Shown: in pieces, positions 54,528-62,865 of the stretch
How the letters are laid out: every line of letters begins with the position of its first letter
How positions within the stretch are numbered: the stretch's first letter is position 1
Assembly (NCBI RefSeq): GCF_004912145.1
Contig: NZ_STGT01000003.1
Span: forward strand, 124,001-188,000
Origin: Peteryoungia rhizophila
GTDB taxonomy: Bacteria; Pseudomonadota; Alphaproteobacteria; Rhizobiales; Rhizobiaceae
DNA length: 64,000 nucleotides
Reading direction: 5' to 3'
Program-made: the position numbers and the translations under genes
The notes under the pieces: model-generated
What the model saw: only the letters and a program-made list of their open reading frames with translations
Told to the model about the DNA's origin: nothing
The model's database searches: none

Positions 54528-55352
54528 ATGGTCACCTATATCGATGCGGCGTCGGCGCCGCTCAAAAACACCGGCGCGATCCGGCTATATGGCGCGGAAG
54601 ACTTCGAAGGCATGCGCCGCGCCTGCCAGTTGACCGCGCGCTGCCTCGATGCCCTTGTGCCGATGGTGAAGCCCGGCGTCACGACGGCAGCGATCGACCG
54701 GTTCGTCTTCGAATTCGGTGCCGACCACGGCGCGCTGCCCGCGACCTTGAACTATCGCGGCTACAAATATTCAGTCTGCACCTCGATCAACCATGTCGTC
54801 TGTCACGGCATGCCTGACGACAAGCCACTGCGCGATGGAGACATCGTCAATATCGACGTCACTTTCCTGCTCGACGGATGGCACGGGGATTCGAGCCGCA
54901 TGTATCCTGTCGGCAATATCAAGCGGGCCGCCGAACGGCTGATGGAAGTCACCTATGAATGCCTGATGCGCGGCATCGGCGCCGTGCGTCCGGGCGCCCG
55001 GACCGGTGCCATCGGCGAGGCGATACAGACCTATGCAGAGGCCGAGCGCTGCACGGTCGTACGCGACTTCTGCGGCCATGGCGTCGGACGTCTCTTCCAC
55101 GACAGCCCGAACATCCTGCATTACGGCAAGGCCAATGAAGGTCCGGAACTGCGCGAAGGCATGATCTTTACCATCGAGCCGATGATCAATCTCGGCAAGC
55201 CGCATGTGAAGGTGCTTTCCGACGGCTGGACCGCCGTGACCCGCGACCGCTCGCTGACCGCGCAGTACGAACACACGGTCGGCGTCACGTCCGAAGGATG
55301 CGAGATCTTCACGCTTTCGCCTGCTGGCCTCGATCGCCCGGGTCTGGGCTGA
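54528..55352 (+). CDS. map: Methionine aminopeptidase type I
   Basis: A 274-residue metallopeptidase that removes initiator methionine. Metal ligands are visible: Asp in NIDVTFLLDGWHGDSS (two), His in GHGVGRLFHDSPN, Glu in FTIEPMINLG and the final Glu in QYEHTVGVT. 40 bases after sfsA. A perfect stem (CTGACGCT-CGAT-AGCGTCAG, 55349-55368) overlaps the stop. Confidence 0.95.
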   Translation: MVTYIDAASAPLKNTGAIRLYGAEDFEGMRRACQLTARCLDALVPMVKPGVTTAAIDRFVFEFGADHGALPATLNYRGYKYSVCTSINHVVCHGMPDDKPLRDGDIVNIDVTFLLDGWHGDSSRMYPVGNIKRAAERLMEVTYECLMRGIGAVRPGARTGAIGEAIQTYAEAERCTVVRDFCGHGVGRLFHDSPNILHYGKANEGPELREGMIFTIEPMINLGKPHVKVLSDGWTAVTRDRSLTAQYEHTVGVTSEGCEIFTLSPAGLDRPGLG

Positions 55353-55368
55353 CGCTCGATAGCGTCAG
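55349..55368 (+). other. Hairpin over the map stop codon
   Basis: CTGACGCT/AGCGTCAG, 8 perfect pairs with a CGAT loop. No T run, so not a standard terminator; it could mark the 3' end of processed map message. Confidence 0.45.
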
Positions 55369-55469
55369 AGCGACTTCACGCAACTTCAACTTGCGTGCAG
55401 CGGCAGTCGTGTCACTATATCTGCGCGGCCGGAGAGCCGCTCGACCATGATGGTCAGGATTGGGGTGGC

Positions 55470-56318
55470 ATGACGAGCAAGCTTCCGTTCTCCGACGAAC
55501 AGCCGCGGGGCGATGCCAGTGATCTTTTCGGCCCGACCGGCGCCGCGTCGGAAGACGTCGCCGACGAGAGAAGCTTTTTCGCCGACCAGCCGACGCGCGA
55601 GACAAACCTTGCCAAAGCAGCCTCAACTCGGGCAGCCATGCAGCCGGAGGCGCATTATCTCGGCCACCGCGAAAGGCTTCGTAGCCGCTTCCGCGACGGG
55701 GGCGAAACGGCGCTGGCCGACTATGAAATCCTCGAACTTCTGCTCTTTCGCCTCATCCCGCGCCGCGATACCAAACCGATCGCCAAGGCCCTGCTTTCAC
55801 GCTTCCAGACCCTGGCCGGTGTGCTCGGGGCACCGCCGGCGCTCTTGCAGGAGGTGAAGGGTGTGGGAGAAACCGTGGCGCTCGATCTGAAGCTGATCGC
55901 GAGTGTCGCCCAGCGCATGCTGAAGAGCGAACTGCGCGAGAAGCAGGTCCTATCATCGTGGTCGGCCGTGATCGACTATTGCCACGCCGCCATGGCCTAT
56001 GAGACCACTGAGCAATTCCGCATCCTATTCCTCGACAAGCGCAACGTGCTGATCGCTGACGAGATACAGGGCCGAGGCACAGTGGATCATACGCCGGTCT
56101 ATCCGCGCGAAGTTGTGAAACGCGCACTTGAACTGTCGGCGACAGCCATCATCCTGGTCCATAATCATCCGAGTGGCGACCCGACGCCGTCGCGCGCCGA
56201 CATTGACATGACCCGGACCATCGTCGAGACGGCCAAGCCGCTCGGCATCACCGTCCACGACCACATCATAATCGGCAAGGACGGCCATGCCAGCCTCAAG
56301 GGCCTGCGGCTCATCTGA
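55470..56318 (+). CDS. radC: RadC family (JAB1/MPN-fold) protein
   Basis: A 282-residue RadC protein. An N-terminal polar extension (about 55 residues) precedes a helix-hairpin-helix region ([27 protein letters not shown]) and the JAMM metalloprotease-like motif [14 protein letters not shown]. Earlier links to DNA repair have been questioned for the family, so its role is open. ATG 55470 gives the family start. Third in the sfsA-map-radC run. Confidence 0.9.
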   Translation: MTSKLPFSDEQPRGDASDLFGPTGAASEDVADERSFFADQPTRETNLAKAASTRAAMQPEAHYLGHRERLRSRFRDGGETALADYEILELLLFRLIPRRDTKPIAKALLSRFQTLAGVLGAPPALLQEVKGVGETVALDLKLIASVAQRMLKSELREKQVLSSWSAVIDYCHAAMAYETTEQFRILFLDKRNVLIADEIQGRGTVDHTPVYPREVVKRALELSATAIILVHNHPSGDPTPSRADIDMTRTIVETAKPLGITVHDHIIIGKDGHASLKGLRLI

Positions 56319-56468
56319 AACAAGTGCCGCATGCGCACTCCCCATATCGTGGGGTAGTGGAAACGGTTGCTGCTTTTGCATGATAACGAAACGGTGACGT
56401 TGCCCTGTCATACTCTGTGTGAATAAATGTGCGCTGCAGCATGGCAGCGGGCGAATCAGAGGCACCTC

Positions 56469-57893
56469 ATGAACCAGTATGACTTCGTCGTGATTGGCAG
56501 CGGACCAGCCGGACGTCGCGCAGCGATACAGGCTGCCAAGCTGGAAAAGAAGGTTCTCGTCATCGAGAAGGGCACGCGCGTCGGCGGGGTCTCGGTTCAC
56601 ACAGGGACGATCCCGTCGAAGACGCTGCGCGAGACGGCGCTGAACCTGACCGGCTGGCGTGAGCGCGGCTTCTACGGCCGCAGTTACCGGGTGAAGCAGG
56701 AAATCAACGCCGACGACCTGCGTCGCCGCCTGCTCATCACGCTCGACCACGAGGTCGAGGTGCTCGAACACCAGTTCTCCCGTAACCGCGTGCAGCAGAT
56801 GCGGGGCACTGCGCGCTTCATCGATGCGCATACGATCGAGGTAACGAAAGAAGATGGCGAGGTGTTGCAGGTGCAGGCCGGCTCTGTCTTGCTCGCCGTC
56901 GGTACGCGCCCTTTCAAGCCGTCGCATATCCCCTTTGATGGCGTGAGCGTCATCGACAGCGACGAAATCCTCGAGATCAAGGAATTGCCGCGCTCGATGA
57001 TCGTCATCGGCGCCGGCGTCATCGGCATCGAATATGCGACGATCTTCTCGGCGCTCGATACCGTCGTCACCGTGGTCGAACCGCGCGACACTATGCTCGA
57101 CTTCATCGACAAGGAAATCGTCGAGGACTTCACCTACCAGCTGCGCGACCGCAACATGAAGCTGATCTTCGGTCAGACGGTCGAAGGCGTCGAGAAGGTC
57201 GACGGCAAATGCCGCGTGACGCTGAAAAACGGGCGCGTGCTCACCTCGGAAATGGTGCTTTTCGCTGCCGGTCGCGTCGGGGCGGTCGATTCGCTGAACC
57301 TGGAAGCCGCAGGGCTCGAAGCCGACAATCGCGGTCGACTGAAGGTCAATCCCGAGACGTTTCAGACCGCCGTCCCCACAATCTATGCGGCCGGTGACGT
57401 TGTCGGGTTCCCATCGCTCGCCTCGACATCGATGGAACAGGGCCGGATCGCGGCTCGCCATGCCGTCGGCGCGCCATCTCATGAACCGCCACAGTTCTTC
57501 CCCTATGGCATCTACGCTGTGCCCGAGATCTCGACCTGCGGGCTCACCGAAGAAGAGGTCATTCAACGCGCCATTCCCTACGAGACCGGGATCGCGCATT
57601 TCCGCGAGACCTCGCGCGGCCATATCATGGGCCTCGACAGCGGCATGCTGAAGATGATCTTCTCGCTCAAGACGCGGCGCCTGCTCGGCGTTCACATCGT
57701 CGGCGAAGGCGCGACCGAACTCGTGCATATCGGCCAGGCTGTGCTCAACCTGAAGGGGACCGTGGAGTATTTCGTCGAGAACACGTTTAATTACCCGACG
57801 CTTGCGGAAGCCTACAAGATCGCCGGCCTCGATGCGTGGAACCGCATGGGTGAGCTGAAGGTCGAGAAAATCGAGCGCCGGGCGGCGGAATAG
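56469..57893 (+). CDS. sth: Soluble pyridine nucleotide transhydrogenase Sth
   Basis: A 474-residue FAD protein of the pyridine nucleotide-disulphide family. FVVIGSGPAGRRAAIQAAKLEKKV binds FAD; VIGAGVIGIEYATIFSAL binds NAD(P). The redox-active Cys pair of lipoamide dehydrogenases is absent: the matching region reads VHTGTIPSKT, which is the Sth signature. It balances NADPH and NADH, which also matters for PHB synthesis. ATG 56469 chosen over one 14 codons upstream. Confidence 0.93.
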   Translation: MNQYDFVVIGSGPAGRRAAIQAAKLEKKVLVIEKGTRVGGVSVHTGTIPSKTLRETALNLTGWRERGFYGRSYRVKQEINADDLRRRLLITLDHEVEVLEHQFSRNRVQQMRGTARFIDAHTIEVTKEDGEVLQVQAGSVLLAVGTRPFKPSHIPFDGVSVIDSDEILEIKELPRSMIVIGAGVIGIEYATIFSALDTVVTVVEPRDTMLDFIDKEIVEDFTYQLRDRNMKLIFGQTVEGVEKVDGKCRVTLKNGRVLTSEMVLFAAGRVGAVDSLNLEAAGLEADNRGRLKVNPETFQTAVPTIYAAGDVVGFPSLASTSMEQGRIAARHAVGAPSHEPPQFFPYGIYAVPEISTCGLTEEEVIQRAIPYETGIAHFRETSRGHIMGLDSGMLKMIFSLKTRRLLGVHIVGEGATELVHIGQAVLNLKGTVEYFVENTFNYPTLAEAYKIAGLDAWNRMGELKVEKIERRAAE

Positions 57894-58035
57894 GGCTCAC
57901 CGCCGGCCTCGAAAGGTTGCAGCGTCCCAACGCGTTGGTTGATACGCAACAACGGACGCGAATCGTGGCAAGGTCGCAGCCGTTCATCGGGCTGCCAGTC
58001 GGCTCACCTCCTGCGTCCGCCGCAAAGACGATTTC

Positions 58036-59244
58036 ATGTTCTCATCCTTCGGCCATATTGCCGGCCGCCAGCAGTTGTTCGTCCTCTCTCTGATGATCTT
58101 CGCGCAAGGCTCCGCCTTTGGAGCGACGATCCCGTATCTGTCCGTTACGGCAATCGGGACCCTCGGCATGAGCGACGGGGCCTATTCCCTGCTGGTCATC
58201 GGTTCGTCGATCTCGGCCGTCGTCATCAGCGTCTCGCTCGGTATCCTGTCCGACATTCTGGGCGACCGACGTCACATGCTGATCGCGATGTCGGCCTTGG
58301 GTTTTCTCGGTTACGGCGCCATCTATCTTTTCCCCTCCGTCCCGGTCTTTCTCGTCGCGACATCCCTGGTTATCCCGTTCTTCTACGCTACCAGTTCCCT
58401 GTTGTTTGCCAGTGCCAGACTGCAGACGACTGACCTCGAACCGGCCGATGCCGCATCCGTCAATGCGACGTTGCGGGCGATCGTTTCAGCCGCCTGGGTG
58501 ATTACACCGGCTGGCCTCGGGCTGGCACTGGCGGGATCTGGAACAATGCTCGCGGCCTGGGGGCTCGCCTCATTGTTCTGCCTGTTCATCCTACTCTCTT
58601 CGCCCCTCCTCCTGAAGACTCCTCCCCGACCGCCTCAGCGGGACAAGTCTGCACCCGGATTCTTCGCCGCATTGCGGGAACTGGCGGCAGCAGACATGCT
58701 GCTCCGGATCGTCTCGATCGCAGCAATCACTTCCACATTGCGCCTGAGTGGCACCATCTGGCCATTGATCCTGACACTGCAACTCGGCGGAGGAACCTCA
58801 GATGTCGGATTGATCGCGAGCATGACGGCTCTGGTCGAAATACCCTTCATGCTGATCTGGGCACATCTGCTGAAGCGCTACAGCATCGTCGGCATCATCG
58901 TGGTGGCGGCGATTGGTTATGGTGCATACATGAGCGCGCTCAGCCTGGCCTCGGCGCCCTGGCATATATACCTGCTCGCATTGCCGGGCGCGGCCTTTGC
59001 GGCTGCCCTTCTCGCGCTTCCTCTCAACTATTTCCAGGATCTCTTCCCGGGTCGCCCCGGTCTCGGCACCGCCTTCTTGCCGATCAACTCCTTCCTCGGA
59101 AATGCTCTCAATGCGGCGGCCTTCGCCGCAGGATCGCACATACTCGGCTACTCCGGAGCCGCATGGATAGGAGTCGCGCTTGCCCTCTCGGGGGTCGGCG
59201 GGCTCCTGCTGTCGAAAGCCCGAGCAGCTAAGGCGCGCAACTGA
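58036..59244 (+). CDS. MFS transporter (sugar-efflux-like)
   Basis: A 402-residue major facilitator with about twelve hydrophobic segments. The loop between helices 2 and 3 reads GILSDILGDRRHMLIAMSALGFLGYG, the MFS A-motif; overall it resembles the SetA/SotA sugar efflux group. The substrate cannot be told. A bidirectional terminator follows at once. Confidence 0.82.
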   Translation: MFSSFGHIAGRQQLFVLSLMIFAQGSAFGATIPYLSVTAIGTLGMSDGAYSLLVIGSSISAVVISVSLGILSDILGDRRHMLIAMSALGFLGYGAIYLFPSVPVFLVATSLVIPFFYATSSLLFASARLQTTDLEPADAASVNATLRAIVSAAWVITPAGLGLALAGSGTMLAAWGLASLFCLFILLSSPLLLKTPPRPPQRDKSAPGFFAALRELAAADMLLRIVSIAAITSTLRLSGTIWPLILTLQLGGGTSDVGLIASMTALVEIPFMLIWAHLLKRYSIVGIIVVAAIGYGAYMSALSLASAPWHIYLLALPGAAFAAALLALPLNYFQDLFPGRPGLGTAFLPINSFLGNALNAAAFAAGSHILGYSGAAWIGVALALSGVGGLLLSKARAAKARN

Positions 59245-59245
59245 A

Positions 59246-59269
59246 AAAGGGCGGCAGATGCCGCCCTTT
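59246..59269 (+). terminator. Bidirectional terminator between the MFS gene and the DUF992 gene
   Basis: AAAGGGCGGC/GCCGCCCTTT with an AGAT loop, placed 1 base after the MFS stop and 28 bases after the convergent DUF992 stop. Symmetrical A and T ends let it work both ways. Confidence 0.82.
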
Positions 59270-59297
59270 GCCTGTTCAGCCTATTGGCTCGAAGGTC

Positions 59298-59804
59298 TCA
59301 ACCTGCCTTCTGCAACTGCAGACGCGTGACGCCGGCTGCGAGATTGAGGCCGGTGCCTGCCTGTGCGCTCAGCGGCTGCAGGCCAAAATTCTTCGCATTA
59401 CCGCCGATCAGGGCGTTTGCGCCGAGGCCGACGCCGAGGGCGGCATTGGCGGATGCACCGATATAGCTTCCGGCGAGTGCCCCCTCGCCGACGCGGTTGG
59501 CGGCCGTGTTGACCACGATCCAGCTCATATAGGTCTTGCCGGTCACGCCGACGTCGAGACCGAGCCTGCCGATCGAGCCCGTATAGCGCTCGACATCCCC
59601 GCCGCGGCTGCGGAACTGACAATCGACGCTGCGGCTGGAGGTGATGAGCAGACCGACGCCGCCTTCGATCTCACAGCTCAAGGTGCCGACCCGCTGGGCC
59701 TTGCCCGTCTCGCTCGCCGAGGCCTGCTTGCGGCTGTCTGCCGCCAGGACCATGGAGCTCGACATGACGGTGGCACCGAGTGCGAGGGTCACGAGTTTTT
59801 TCAT
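59298..59804 (-). CDS. DUF992 family exported protein
   Basis: A 168-residue periplasmic protein. Signal peptide 1-21, then the DUF992 repeat-like pattern: VGTLSCEIEGGVGLLITSSRSVDCQF, YTGSIGRLGLDVGVTGKTYMSWIVV, and a Gly/Ala-rich GSYIGASANAALGVGLGANALIGG segment that recalls antiparallel beta repeats. Function unknown; the family is confined mainly to alphaproteobacteria. Its start overlaps the next gene upstream by 4 bases. Confidence 0.85.
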   Translation of the reverse strand: MKKLVTLALGATVMSSSMVLAADSRKQASASETGKAQRVGTLSCEIEGGVGLLITSSRSVDCQFRSRGGDVERYTGSIGRLGLDVGVTGKTYMSWIVVNTAANRVGEGALAGSYIGASANAALGVGLGANALIGGNAKNFGLQPLSAQAGTGLNLAAGVTRLQLQKAG

Positions 59805-60124
59805 GGAAACTTCCTTTCGAAATCAGTGATGGGAGCGCCGGTCGCCGGAGAAGACGACCGGACCCGCAGGCATGGGCGAACGGTGAGTTCGGCGACCACG
59901 CGTTGTCCGGAATAGACCTCGGCAAACGCGACGATCGTCTCGAACGCATCCATGCACCCCACATCGCCAGTGATCCGCAGGGCGCCCCTGTCGTCGGCGA
60001 CCCGCAGATTTGGCCGGGCATTGCCCCCGGCCGGCGCGATCAGCGCCTCGACCGCCTTCGGCAGGTCGAGATGCGCCCACCTGCCGGCCAGAGAGCCGGC
60101 AGGGACACATTGCAGATCCATCAT
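59801..60124 (-). CDS. Protein of unknown function upstream of DUF992
   Basis: A 107-residue protein, MMDLQCVPAGSLAGRWAHLDLPKAVEAL onward, with three Cys (QC, GC, PC) and a basic C-terminus. Codon third positions are strongly G/C, like real genes here, and its stop overlaps the DUF992 start by 4 bases, the sign of a coupled pair. No motif is recognised. A second ATG at 60121 is equally possible. Confidence 0.6.
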   Translation of the reverse strand: MMDLQCVPAGSLAGRWAHLDLPKAVEALIAPAGGNARPNLRVADDRGALRITGDVGCMDAFETIVAFAEVYSGQRVVAELTVRPCLRVRSSSPATGAPITDFERKFP

Positions 60125-60161
60125 GGGATCAACCACTTCGAGGTCTGTTCTGATCTGCGGC

Positions 60162-60341
60162 TCAGCGCAGCGCGTCCTTGACGTTGTCCTTGGCCTTGCC
60201 GAGCGCGCTCTGGGCTTCACCGGCGAGCTTGTCGCTCTTGCCTTCGACTTCGAGTTGGCGATTGCCCGAGATCTTGCCAGCGGCCTCCTTCACGGAGCCC
60301 TTGACCTGACGAACGGCACCTTCGATACGGTTCTTGTCCAT
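60162..60341 (-). CDS. CsbD family stress protein (59 residues)
   Basis: A 59-residue CsbD-family protein: MDKNRIEGAVRQVKGSVKE then AAGKISGNRQLEVEGKSDK and a final KAKDNVKDALR. CsbD-like proteins are small, charged, probably disordered and accumulate in stationary phase and under osmotic stress. ATG 60341 has AGGAGAAAG upstream. It is shorter than most ORF cut-offs and easily missed. Confidence 0.9.
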   Translation of the reverse strand: MDKNRIEGAVRQVKGSVKEAAGKISGNRQLEVEGKSDKLAGEAQSALGKAKDNVKDALR

Positions 60342-60468
60342 TGTCTTTCTCCTAGTCTTTCAAACATCGCCGCTGTTGGCGATGGTGTAGAAATAGAGCC
60401 GGACAAGACCCGATTGCAGAGCGAAAAATACTAGTGCAGCTAGTAGCTACTGACCGAATTGCGTCTGT

Positions 60469-61953
60469 TCAGCGCCGTTTTGGCTGCTCCCCCAGGAAAC
60501 CGCGTTCGCGGGCCCAGATCACGGCGGCCGCCCTGCGGTTGACGCCGATCTTGGCGTAAAGCGAGGCGACATGATTGCGGATCGTGTGTTTGGAGAGATG
60601 CAGCATATCACCCATTTCGGCATCGCTCAGGCCCTGGCAAATCAGCGAGAGGATTTCGGTCTCCCGTTCTGAGAGGTCTTGCAGCTGCGCCGTGGAGGGC
60701 TTGCCGCGCGAGGACTGCCTGAGCGTCGCGAGCCGGTCGACCACGGTGCGGCTGAACCAGGACGTATCCGCCATCACGCTCTCTATCGCCTGTATAAGCT
60801 CATCTTCGGTGCGGCGGCGCTCGGTGACATCCTGCATGGCCCAGATCACGCATTGCTGGTCGGCGATCTCGACCCGCTCGGCCGCAACAAGACATTCCGC
60901 CCTGCCTCCGTCCTTCAGGCGCATGGTCAGTGCCTCGTCCCGCACGGGCGTGTTGTCCTTGAGTTTCTGCTCCAATGCGCGCCGCAACTTCACATCCTCC
61001 CAGAGGCCAAGCTCGGCCGCCGTCTTTCCGATCACTTCCTCGGCCTTTCGGCCACAGAGCTGCAGGAAGGCTTCGTTGACTTCGGTGAAGACGAAGTCGT
61101 GGAGGCGCGAGATGGCGGTCGGCGCCGGAGACAGGCGAAACGATTTTGAGAACCGTTCCTCGCTCTGGCGAAGCGCGTTCTGGGCGCGTCGCCGGCCATC
61201 CAGGTCGGCGAAGGTAAAGAGCATGCAGGCCTCCTCGCCGACTGGGATGGGTTCACCGGCGACGATCACCAAGCGGTCACCGCCAGGAATTGGGATGAGT
61301 GCCTCACGCTGACGAATGAGGCGCCCCTCGGCGAGCTTTTCTGTGGCGTCCTCACCTGTCTCGCAATTGGAGAAAAGACCGATCTCCTCGACCGTCCTAC
61401 CGATGACGTCCTCGCGGGCGAGACCGGTCATTTCCATGAAACCCTGGTTCACCCGGATGAAGCGTTGGTCCTCCAGACGGCAGATCAGCCCCGGCGCGGG
61501 ATTGGCGTTAAAGGCGCTTTCGAACCGTTTCTCGGCCTCGTAGCGCGGGGTTTCGTCGCGCAGCACCAGAACCAGTACATCGGGACGGGCACCGGCATCC
61601 TCGATGACCAGGCTGCGTAGCGTATGGATCCAGATCACGTCCTCGTCTGTTGCCGGAGAGACCTCGACTGTAATGTCCTCCACCATCTCGCCGGCAAGCA
61701 GGCGTTCCAGCGGATACTGTCCTTCGTCCAACCGGTGCTTGTTGCGATAGCGCAAGGTGAACCGCCGCCGATAGCCGGCGACATCGCCACCGAGCTCATC
61801 GATCGCCTCGATCCGATGCATGTCGAGTGCCGACTGGTTCGCCCAGGCGATGCTGCCGTCGGTCTCGACAAGGATCAAGCCGTCGCTCAGCCCCGCAATT
61901 ACCTGCTGCAATACGGCACGGTTGATTTTGGGTGCCTGATCGACGTCTGTCAT
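60469..61953 (-). CDS. PAS-domain LuxR-type transcriptional regulator (three PAS domains)
   Basis: A 494-residue regulator: three PAS domains (about residues 15-130, 145-260 and 270-390, marked by FNANPAPGLICRLEDQRFIRVNQGFMEMTG and LSPAPTAISRLHDFVFTEVNEAFLQLCG) followed by a LuxR helix-turn-helix (LSERETEILSLICQGLSDAEMGDMLHLSKHTIRNHVASLYAKIG). No receiver domain, histidine kinase core or phosphoacceptor is visible, so it may sense a ligand or redox state itself. Upstream gene is an MBL-fold hydrolase in the same direction. Confidence 0.86.
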   Translation of the reverse strand: MTDVDQAPKINRAVLQQVIAGLSDGLILVETDGSIAWANQSALDMHRIEAIDELGGDVAGYRRRFTLRYRNKHRLDEGQYPLERLLAGEMVEDITVEVSPATDEDVIWIHTLRSLVIEDAGARPDVLVLVLRDETPRYEAEKRFESAFNANPAPGLICRLEDQRFIRVNQGFMEMTGLAREDVIGRTVEEIGLFSNCETGEDATEKLAEGRLIRQREALIPIPGGDRLVIVAGEPIPVGEEACMLFTFADLDGRRRAQNALRQSEERFSKSFRLSPAPTAISRLHDFVFTEVNEAFLQLCGRKAEEVIGKTAAELGLWEDVKLRRALEQKLKDNTPVRDEALTMRLKDGGRAECLVAAERVEIADQQCVIWAMQDVTERRRTEDELIQAIESVMADTSWFSRTVVDRLATLRQSSRGKPSTAQLQDLSERETEILSLICQGLSDAEMGDMLHLSKHTIRNHVASLYAKIGVNRRAAAVIWARERGFLGEQPKRR

Positions 61954-62036
61954 GGACTGTTGTTCCGGTTGCTCACAGCGGTGATCTGGAGCCCGCGCTC
62001 GCAGAGACAAGGGTGCTGATACGCGGCCGCTCCTAT

Positions 62037-62786
62037 TTACTCGAAGGACAGTGTTTCGCCATCGATCGGCACATGGAGCCGCTCCTGTCCCGGCCAGGTT
62101 GGCGCCGCAGCCAGGATGTCGGAACGAGACACCGTCGCGTGGTCGACCGCGTCGAGATGGGTCACCACCACTTGTACCGAATCGGCAAGCGCGAGTGTGC
62201 GGGCAAGCATGGCAAGATCCATCACCAAAGGCCCCTTGCCGTTCCAAAGGGCCCCACACCCGTGCACGACGACGACCTGCGGCCTTTCATCGGCAAGCAC
62301 TGCTTCGACCTCCGGGCAGAGGATCGTGTCGCCCGCCCAATACAGGGTCGGCTCTCCCGCCGCGCTGATCAGGAAGCCCGAGACCTCGCCCATATCGTCG
62401 AGAACGTCCGGCGGGCCATGTCGTCCCTCGGTGGTGCGGATGTTGACAGCGCCGAGCGTGAGGCCGTCACCGATTGCGCGGACGTCATCAAAGCCCATGC
62501 GCTGGATCGAAACCCGGTCACGCGCATGGCAGAGGATGGGGGTCGATTTCGGCAGCACCTGTTGCGCCGTCTCGTCGAAATGGTCGGAATGAAGATGGGA
62601 AATGAGCACGGCATCGATACCCTGCAAGAGTTCGCTGATTGGAACCGGCAGATCGACGAGCGGTGACGGGCCTCGGCCGGAATAGCTCCGCCCCTCGCCT
62701 TTTCCCGCGAGCCAGGGATCGATCAATAGCCGGATCCCCGCCAATTCCACTGTGAGTGTCGCGCTGCGAATGAGCCTGATCTGCAC
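62037..62786 (-). CDS. MBL-fold metal-dependent hydrolase
   Basis: A 249-residue metallo-beta-lactamase-fold protein of the UlaG-like group. HLHSDHFDE holds the metal ligands, and GDTILCPEVEAV and the final THLDAVDHATV add the others. GTG 62786 is taken as start because AGGAGGT lies 6 bases upstream; an ATG start is not available nearby. 83 bases separate it from the PAS-LuxR gene, and a terminator separates it from tig. Confidence 0.88.
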   Translation of the reverse strand: MQIRLIRSATLTVELAGIRLLIDPWLAGKGEGRSYSGRGPSPLVDLPVPISELLQGIDAVLISHLHSDHFDETAQQVLPKSTPILCHARDRVSIQRMGFDDVRAIGDGLTLGAVNIRTTEGRHGPPDVLDDMGEVSGFLISAAGEPTLYWAGDTILCPEVEAVLADERPQVVVVHGCGALWNGKGPLVMDLAMLARTLALADSVQVVVTHLDAVDHATVSRSDILAAAPTWPGQERLHVPIDGETLSFE

Positions 62787-62813
62787 GAGCTGACCTCCTC
62801 CCTCCAAAATACG

Positions 62814-62841
62814 AAAAAGCCGCCCCGAGGGACGGCTTTCA
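62814..62841 (-). terminator. Rho-independent terminator after tig
   Basis: AAAGCCG/CGGCTTT outer stem with CCC/GGG inside, followed on the minus strand by TTTTTCG. It lies 25 bases after the tig stop. Confidence 0.85.
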
Positions 62842-62865
62842 CTCAACTCAAACAGGAACCCGAAC

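Noticed and set aside
56566..56640. Sth as a broken lipoamide dehydrogenase because the Cys pair is missing
   Set aside because: Loss of the redox Cys pair with the HTGTIPSK pattern is the normal signature of soluble transhydrogenases.
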